54,182 nucleotides of DNA. Source: Mycobacterium sp. IS-3022. GTDB taxonomy: Bacteria > Actinomycetota > Actinomycetes > Mycobacteriales > Mycobacteriaceae. Shown here piece by piece: positions 49,234 through 54,182 of this stretch. How positions within the stretch are numbered: position 1 is the first letter of the stretch; each line of letters opens with the position of its first letter. The translations under genes and the position numbers were made by a program. The stretch lies in NCBI RefSeq assembly GCF_001500065.1, contig NZ_LQIN01000018.1:1-54182 (forward strand). Reading direction: 5' to 3'. Below the pieces are notes generated by a model. The model saw nothing but the letters and a program-made list of their open reading frames with translations. It had not been told where the DNA came from and did not search any database.

Positions 49234-50025
49234 CTAGATGATTTTTTGAGCGACCAGGTACTCGGCGATCTTCGTTCCGCCGTCGCCTTCGTCGGTCACC
49301 TTCTCACCCGCGGTCTTGGGCGGCTTCGGCGTCGACGAGAGCACCTTCGATCCGGCGTTGGCCAGACCGACCTCGTCGGGCTCGACACCGATCTCGGCGA
49401 GCGTGAGCTTGGTGACTTCCTTCTTCTTGGCGGCCATGATGCCCTTGAAGGACGGGAAGCGGGGCTCGTTGATCTTCTCGTTCACGCTCACCACGGCGGG
49501 CAGCGGCGCCTCGACGGTGAACACGCCGTCGTCGGTCTCGCGCTCGCCGGTCACCTTGCCGTCCTCGACGGTGACCTTGCGCAGGTGCGTCAACTGCGGC
49601 AGGCCGAGGTACTCGGCGATGATCGCGGGAACCGCGCCGCCGGTACCGTCGGTGGCCTCGTTGCCGGCGATGACCAGTTCGGTGCCCTCGATGGTGCCCA
49701 GCGCGCGGGCCAGGGCCCAACCGGTCTGCACCATGTCCGAGCCGTGCATGCCATCATCGACAAGATGCACGGCCTTGTCCGCACCCATCGACAGCGCCTT
49801 GCGGATGGCCTCGGTGGCGCGCTCGGGGCCGGCCGTGAGCACCGTCACGGTGCTTTCGCCGCCTTCCCGTTCCTTGATGAGCAGCGCTTCCTCGACCGCG
49901 CGCTCGTTGATCTCGTCGAGCACCGCGTCGGCGGCCTCCCGATCGAGGGTGAAGTCGCCGTCGGTCAGCTTGCGCTCCGACCAGGTGTCAGGGACCTGTT
50001 TGATCAGGACCACGATGTTCGTCAT
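49234..50025 (-). CDS. etfB: Electron transfer flavoprotein beta subunit
   Basis: A 263-residue ETF beta, partner of etfA, with the AMP-binding-type fold: MTNIVVLIKQVPDTWSERKL, VDDGMHGSDMVQTGWALARA, and VIAGNEATDGTGGAVPAIIA. The ATG has GAGGAGGAC 11 bases upstream and is preferred over an upstream GTG. It is the first gene of the operon and is preceded by a long nested palindrome. Confidence 0.96.
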   Translation of the reverse strand: MTNIVVLIKQVPDTWSERKLTDGDFTLDREAADAVLDEINERAVEEALLIKEREGGESTVTVLTAGPERATEAIRKALSMGADKAVHLVDDGMHGSDMVQTGWALARALGTIEGTELVIAGNEATDGTGGAVPAIIAEYLGLPQLTHLRKVTVEDGKVTGERETDDGVFTVEAPLPAVVSVNEKINEPRFPSFKGIMAAKKKEVTKLTLAEIGVEPDEVGLANAGSKVLSSTPKPPKTAGEKVTDEGDGGTKIAEYLVAQKII

Positions 50026-50085
50026 GAGTCTGGTTCGTCCTCCTCGAAGGGACCGATGGTCGGCCCGCCATACCACGCTTTGAGC

Positions 50086-50124
50086 AACCACCACCATGTT
50101 ACTCGTCGGTAACTTGCGGTGGTT
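50086..50124. promoter_or_regulatory. Nested palindrome in the etfB/Rv3030-like intergenic region
   Basis: AACCACC at the left is inverted as GGTGGTT at the right; inside them GTTAC-N6-GTAAC forms a second inverted repeat. On the minus strand TAACAT, a -10-like hexamer, lies within it. The layout suggests a regulator site controlling etfBA, or a cruciform. Confidence 0.4.
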
Positions 50125-50206
50125 CGCAGGAACACCATAGCGGGTCGAAGTTCGTGTTCTAGCAGCACGTAGGCGGTGAACCGTTCGTCTGTGGGCCGAT
50201 TCACGT

Positions 50207-50212
50207 TAGCCT
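50207..50212 (+). promoter_or_regulatory. -10 box of the polysaccharide methyltransferase gene
   Basis: TAGCCT ends 8 bases before the ATG; no ribosome site lies between, so the mRNA is probably leaderless. Confidence 0.4.
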
Positions 50213-50220
50213 GCCTTGCA

Positions 50221-50991
50221 ATGAGCGCATTTGTTACCGACGGTCCGGACCTCCCCCTGACCGGGGAACGCACGGTTCCGGGACTGGCGGAGGAGAACTA
50301 CTGGTTCCGCCGCCACGAGGTCGTCTATGAGCGGCTGGCCGACCGCTGCGCGCAACGCGACGTGCTCGAGGCAGGCTGCGGCGAGGGCTACGGTGCGGAC
50401 CTGATTGCCGAGGTGGCCCGACGCGTGATCGGTCTCGATTACGACGAGTCGGCGGTCGCCCACGTCCGCGCACGGTATCCGCGGGTGGACATGCGTCACG
50501 GCAACCTCGCCGAACTGCCGCTCGCCGACGGTTCGGTGGACGTGGTCGTCAACTTCCAGGTCATCGAACACCTCTGGGATCAGGCGCAATTCGTCGGCGA
50601 ATGCCTGCGTGTGCTGCGTCCCGGCGGCACCCTGATGATGTCGACGCCGAACCGAATCACCTTCTCCCCCGGTCGCGATACGCCGATCAACCCGTTTCAC
50701 ACCCGTGAGCTCAACGCCGCCGAGTTGACCGAACTACTGACCACGGCCGGGTTTTCGGTGGAGGCGATGCTCGGGGTCTTTCACGGCCCGCGGCTCGTCG
50801 AGCTCGACGCCCGGCACGGCGGATCGCTCATCGACGCCCAGATCGCCCGCGCGCTGGCCGATGCGCCGTGGCCCGACGGCCTGCTCGCCGACGTGGCGTC
50901 GGTGCGCAGCGACGACTTCGATCTGATGGACGCCCGCGACCGCAACATTGATGACAGCCTGGACCTGGTGGCGATCGCGGTGTCGCCGTGA
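50221..50991 (+). CDS. SAM-dependent methyltransferase (Rv3030-like)
   Basis: A 256-residue class I methyltransferase: motif I is VLEAGCGEGYGADLIAE, the strand-2 acid is in VIGLDYDESAVAHV, and FQVIEHLWDQAQFVGECLRV and PGGTLMMSTPNRI follow. In mycobacteria this position is linked to 6-O-methylglucosyl lipopolysaccharide synthesis, so a sugar O-methyltransferase is inferred. The ATG of SAFVTDGPD is chosen because TAGCCT lies just upstream. It overlaps the GH57 gene's GTG by 4 bp. Confidence 0.85.
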   Translation: MSAFVTDGPDLPLTGERTVPGLAEENYWFRRHEVVYERLADRCAQRDVLEAGCGEGYGADLIAEVARRVIGLDYDESAVAHVRARYPRVDMRHGNLAELPLADGSVDVVVNFQVIEHLWDQAQFVGECLRVLRPGGTLMMSTPNRITFSPGRDTPINPFHTRELNAAELTELLTTAGFSVEAMLGVFHGPRLVELDARHGGSLIDAQIARALADAPWPDGLLADVASVRSDDFDLMDARDRNIDDSLDLVAIAVSP

Positions 50992-52520
50992 CTTCTGCGG
51001 AACCCGTACCGGGGCTGTTCACCTTCGTCCTGCACACGCATCTCCCGTGGCTCGCCCATCACGGCCGCTGGCCCGTCGGCGAGGAATGGCTCTACCAGTC
51101 GTGGTCGGCGGCCTACCTGCCGCTCATGCGGGTGCTGCGCACGCTGGCGGCAGAAGGCCGGCGGCACCAGCTGACGTTGGGCATGACGCCCGTGGTGACC
51201 GCGCAACTCGACGACCCGTACTGCCTCACGGGTATGCATCACTGGCTGGCGAACTGGCAGCTGCGGGCGCTCGAGGCGACCACGCTCGGTGATCCCTTGC
51301 GGCAGTTGGGCCTTCGTGAGCACGCCGAAGCCGAACAGGCAATCGACGACTTCGCGACGCTGTGGTCCCACGGGGGCAGCCCGTTGCTGCGCGAGCTGAT
51401 CGACGCCGACACCATCGAGCTGCTCGGCGGACCGCTGTCGCATCCGTTCCAGCCGCTGCTCAACCCGCGGCTGAGGGAGTTCGCCCTGCGCGAGGGACTC
51501 GCCGATGCCCGACTGCGGTTCGCCCACACCCCCGTCGGCATCTGGGCCCCGGAATGCGCTTACGCGCCGGGGATGGAGAGTGACTACGCCGCAGCGGGAA
51601 TCGGCCACTTCATGGTCGACGGGCCGTCGCTGCACGGTGACACGGCACTGGGCCGCCCGGTCGCTGCCTCCGACGTCGTCGCGTTCGGCCGGGATCTCCA
51701 GGTCAGCTACCGGGTGTGGTCGCCGAAGTCGGGTTATCCGGGGCACGCCGCCTACCGCGACTTCCACACCTACGACCACACCACCGGGCTCAAGCCGGCC
51801 AGGGTGACGGGCCGCAATGTGCCGTCGGAGGCGAAGGCGTCGTACGACCCCGAGCGTGCCGACCGCGCAATCGACTCCCACGTCGCCGATTTCGTCGAGG
51901 TGGTCCGGCAGCGCCTGCGCGACGAGAGCGAACGCATCGGACGCCCCGCGCACGTCATTGCCGCGTTCGACACCGAATTGTTCGGCCACTGGTGGTACGA
52001 GGGCCCCGTATGGCTCGAGCGGGTGCTGCGCGCACTGCCCGACGCCGGTGTGCGCGTCGGCACGCTGGCCGACGCGAAGAGCGACGGTTTCATCGGCTCG
52101 CCTGTCGAATTACCGCCCAGCTCTTGGGGTTCCGGTAAGGACTGGCAGGTGTGGGCCGGCGAGCAGGTCGCCGACCTGGTGCAGTTGAACACCGAGGTCG
52201 TCGACACCGCGCTGACCACCGTCGACAAGGCGCTCGAACAAAACGCGTCCCTCGGCGCGCCCACCCCTCGGGATTTCGTCGCCGACCAGATCCTCCGCGA
52301 GACCCTGCTCACCGTTTCCAGCGACTGGCCGTTCATGGTCAGCAAGGATTCCGCGGCCGACTATGCGCGTTATCGCGCGCATCTGCACGCCCATGCCACC
52401 CGCGAGATCGTCGACGCCCTGGCGTCCGGCCGTGACGAGCAGGCCCAGCGCCTCGCCGCGGGCTGGAACCGCGCCGACGGCCTGTTCGGCGCACTGGATG
52501 CCAGGCGGTTACCACGATGA
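50988..52520 (+). CDS. GH57 family glucan branching enzyme (Rv3031-like)
   Basis: A 510-residue GH57/DUF1957 protein. The N-terminal LHTHLPWLAHHG is typical; the predicted nucleophile Glu is in GIWAPECAYAPGME and the acid/base Asp in AAFDTELFGHWWYEG. A helical C-terminal domain follows. The family makes alpha-1,6 branches; in mycobacteria this gene is assigned to methylglucose lipopolysaccharide synthesis. The GTG overlaps the methyltransferase TGA. Confidence 0.9.
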   Translation: MTSAEPVPGLFTFVLHTHLPWLAHHGRWPVGEEWLYQSWSAAYLPLMRVLRTLAAEGRRHQLTLGMTPVVTAQLDDPYCLTGMHHWLANWQLRALEATTLGDPLRQLGLREHAEAEQAIDDFATLWSHGGSPLLRELIDADTIELLGGPLSHPFQPLLNPRLREFALREGLADARLRFAHTPVGIWAPECAYAPGMESDYAAAGIGHFMVDGPSLHGDTALGRPVAASDVVAFGRDLQVSYRVWSPKSGYPGHAAYRDFHTYDHTTGLKPARVTGRNVPSEAKASYDPERADRAIDSHVADFVEVVRQRLRDESERIGRPAHVIAAFDTELFGHWWYEGPVWLERVLRALPDAGVRVGTLADAKSDGFIGSPVELPPSSWGSGKDWQVWAGEQVADLVQLNTEVVDTALTTVDKALEQNASLGAPTPRDFVADQILRETLLTVSSDWPFMVSKDSAADYARYRAHLHAHATREIVDALASGRDEQAQRLAAGWNRADGLFGALDARRLPR

Positions 52521-52614
52521 CCGACGCGCCTTCTCCCGCGAGCGACCGTGTTTGCACACCGACACGCCGCTCCGCGTGTACATTCACCGGTCACTCGCGC
52601 AGGAGTCAGCGACC

Positions 52615-53856
52615 GTGAAAATCCTCATGGTGTCGTGGGAATACCCGCCGGTGGTGATCGGCGGCCTCGGACGCCACGTCCATCACCTAGCGACTGCACT
52701 GGCCGAGGCCGGCCACGAGGTCGTCGTGCTCAGCCGCCGACCGTCGAACACCGATCCGAGCACCCATCCGTCGACCGATGACATGGCCGAGGGGGTGCGC
52801 GTCATCGCGGCGGCGCAGGACCCGCACGAATTCGACTTCGGCAGCGACATGATGGCCTGGACCTTGGCAATGGGGCACGCGATGGTCCGCGCGGGCCTGG
52901 GCATCCGGGATCGACGTGGCCGGTCGTGGTGCCCAGATGTGGTACATGCACATGACTGGCTGGTCGCCCATCCGTCGATCGCACTCGCCGAATACTTCGA
53001 TGTACCACTGGTTTCGACCATTCACGCCACCGAGGCGGGCCGGCATTCGGGATGGGTGTCGGGCCGCATCAGCCGGCAGGTGCACGCCGTGGAGTCCTGG
53101 ATGGTGCACGAATCCGACTCACTCATCACGTGTTCGAGGTCGATGAGCGACGAGATCGCCGAACTGTTCGGCCCCGGCTTGGCCGAGACACGTGTCATTC
53201 GCAACGGAATAGACGTCGCGCGTTGGCCTTTCGCGGAACGCAAGCCCCGCGTCGGACCCGCACGGCTGCTGTACCTGGGCCGCCTCGAGTACGAGAAGGG
53301 CATTCACGACGCGATCGCGGCGCTGCCGCGCATCCGGCGGACCCATCCCGGGACGACGCTGACCATCGCCGGCGAAGGAACCCAACAGGACTGGCTCGTC
53401 GAACAAGCGCGAAAACACAAGGTGCTCAAGGCGACGTCGTTCGCCGGCCATCTCGATCACGACGCCCTGGTTCGGATGCTGCACACCGCCGACGCCGCGG
53501 TTCTGCCCAGCCACTACGAGCCGTTCGGCATCGTGGCGCTGGAGGCGGCGGCGACCGGGATTCCGTTGGTCACATCGAATGTCGGGGGTTTAGGGGAAGC
53601 GGTCATCAACGGGCAGACCGGCGTCTCGTATCCGCCGCGGGACGTCGCGGCGCTCGCCGCGGCGGTGCGCTCGGTGCTCGATGATCCGCACGCCGCCCAG
53701 CAGCGCGCGATCGCCGCCCGCGAACGGCTCACCTCCGAATTCGAATGGCACGAAATCGCCGACGAAACCGCTCAGGTGTACCTGGCCGCCAAGAGGCGGG
53801 AACGCGAACCGCACCGGCGCCGCGCGATCGTCGAGCACGCCCTGCCGGGTCGGTAG
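52615..53856 (+). CDS. GT4 alpha-glucosyltransferase, glycogen synthase-like (Rv3032-like)
   Basis: A 413-residue GT4 enzyme: MVSWEYPPVVIGGLGRHVHH at the start, VVHAHDWLVAHPSIALAE, LLYLGRLEYEKGIHDAIAAL in the C-terminal Rossmann domain, and the E-x7-E motif in EPFGIVALEAAATG. The homologue elongates alpha-1,4-glucan for methylglucose lipopolysaccharide. The GTG with AGGAG 10 bases upstream is chosen; the frame is open upstream across the GH57 gene's tail. The 94 bases after GH57 hold no other gene. Confidence 0.92.
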   Translation: MKILMVSWEYPPVVIGGLGRHVHHLATALAEAGHEVVVLSRRPSNTDPSTHPSTDDMAEGVRVIAAAQDPHEFDFGSDMMAWTLAMGHAMVRAGLGIRDRRGRSWCPDVVHAHDWLVAHPSIALAEYFDVPLVSTIHATEAGRHSGWVSGRISRQVHAVESWMVHESDSLITCSRSMSDEIAELFGPGLAETRVIRNGIDVARWPFAERKPRVGPARLLYLGRLEYEKGIHDAIAALPRIRRTHPGTTLTIAGEGTQQDWLVEQARKHKVLKATSFAGHLDHDALVRMLHTADAAVLPSHYEPFGIVALEAAATGIPLVTSNVGGLGEAVINGQTGVSYPPRDVAALAAAVRSVLDDPHAAQQRAIAARERLTSEFEWHEIADETAQVYLAAKRREREPHRRRAIVEHALPGR

Positions 53857-53914
53857 CTCAGAGCGCCGCGGTCACTAATTCCGTTCGAGCATCGGGATAT
53901 TCATAGACGTGCCG

Positions 53915-53947
53915 ACTGGCGGGGATCACGGTTTGATCCCCGCCAGT
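53915..53947. terminator. Hairpin terminator after the GT4 gene
   Basis: ACTGGCGGGGATCA pairs perfectly with TGATCCCCGCCAGT around a 5-base loop (CGGTT), a 14-bp stem 58 bases after the stop. It is symmetrical and lies 19 bases from the stop of the last, convergent gene, so it may serve both. Confidence 0.85.
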
Positions 53948-53966
53948 TGGGCTGTGTGGTTGTGGG

Positions 53967-54182
53967 TCAGAACAGGCCGGCGTCGACGGTGGTGTCGACA
54001 TCGACGTCGGTGTTGACCTGACCGGAGTTGTCGACCGAGTTGTCCTGCCCGGAGTTGTCGACGGAGTTGTCCACCGAGTTGTCCACCGAGTTGTCCTCCA
54101 CACTGGAGCCTCCGGAGATGCCGCCGGACACCCCGCCGTCGATGTCTCCGACGGTGGTCTGGTTGCCATCGACATTGGTGGT
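53967..54182 (-). CDS. C-terminal part of a D-N-S-V repeat protein (N-terminus outside window)
   Basis: The minus-strand frame is open to the window edge and encodes 71 residues before TGA. It is acidic and repetitive: VGDIDGGVSGGISGGSSVED, then DNSVDNSVDNSVDNSGQ, DNSVDNSGQ and NTDVDVDTTVDAGLF. The repeat unit D-N-S-V/G has near-identical codons, so copy number could vary. No domain is recognised; composition suggests an exported or surface protein, but the start is not visible. Another frame crossing the same bases also reads through the terminator and is rejected. Confidence 0.6.
   Translation of the reverse strand, partial: TTNVDGNQTTVGDIDGGVSGGISGGSSVEDNSVDNSVDNSVDNSGQDNSVDNSGQVNTDVDVDTTVDAGLF

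Noticed and set aside
50198..50220. A possible IdeR iron box (TTAGCCTGCCTTGCA) before the Rv3030-like gene
   Set aside because: Only about 10 of 19 positions fit the IdeR consensus, and the sequence is explained by a -10 box TAGCCT close to the start codon.
53858..54175. A 105-codon Thr/Pro/Ser-rich minus-strand frame at the right end
   Set aside because: It runs through a strong terminator hairpin; the alternative frame stops before the hairpin and gives a regular D-N-S-V repeat protein.

Overview
This is about 54 kb of high-GC actinobacterial chromosome, almost certainly from a pigmented, fast-growing mycobacterium (Mycolicibacterium type). The gene order follows the Mycobacterium tuberculosis stretch from gltX (Rv2992c) to Rv3032: gltX, FAH protein, MFS, leuB, serA, Rv2997-like, ilvC/N/B, cfp6, DoxX, lppZ, gatB, pfkA, gatA, gatC, ACT protein, ligA, Rv3015c-like, lpqA, mnmA, iscS, plsC-like, GNAT, etfA, etfB, then the methylglucose lipopolysaccharide genes Rv3030 to Rv3032. 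I infer the synteny from recalled gene order, not from an alignment. Gene starts are typical of mycobacteria: GTG and ATG starts, many 4-bp stop/start overlaps, and many -10 boxes only 6-9 bases before the start codon (leaderless transcripts).

Layout. 1-345: the right end of an IS481-type element abutting tRNA-Glu(CTC), then tRNA-Gln(CTG). 463-8188: the gltX/FAH pair, an MFS transporter, leuB, serA and a phytoene-desaturase-like oxidoreductase. 8199-17914: an accessory carotenoid island not found at this place in M. tuberculosis. It has an eight-gene translationally coupled operon (crtE, crtI, crtB, crtYc, crtYd, a crtT-like methyltransferase, crtU and a Rieske oxygenase), a small stress pair (DUF2945 and DUF3140) behind a SigF-like promoter, idi, and a CarH/LitR-like MerR regulator. 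Tandem 11-bp repeats lie before crtE, idi and merR, which suggests one light- or B12-linked regulon. 17964-22157: ilvBNC with a complete leader-peptide attenuator. 22157-30651: cfp6, DoxX, lppZ, an SDR/TetR pair with duplicated operators, and gatCAB with pfkA. 30694-35053: an ACT protein and a five-gene DUF4178/DUF2617/DUF4247/DUF350/spermidine-synthase-like operon. 35057-43301: a Cys-rich protein, ligA, an acyl-CoA ligase, a Pro-rich membrane protein, an SRPBCC/ArsR operon with two perfect operators, a MetE-like protein and lpqA. 43307-50025: mnmA/iscS, plsC/GNAT, an NmrA-like protein and etfAB. 50221-53856: three polysaccharide genes. The window ends inside a secreted-type protein with D-N-S-V repeats.

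How the genes work together. Idi, CrtE, B, I, Yc, Yd and U form a complete route from isopentenyl diphosphate to the aromatic carotenoid isorenieratene; the methyltransferase and Rieske oxygenase may decorate it. GltX, tRNA-Glu, tRNA-Gln and GatCAB form the indirect glutaminyl-tRNA route. IlvBNC and LeuB serve branched-chain amino acids, SerA serves serine, and IscS with MnmA makes 2-thiouridine in tRNA. No CRISPR array, rRNA or prophage was seen. No gap between genes exceeds 300 bases; the largest, 21866-22156, is filled by the ilvB leader.
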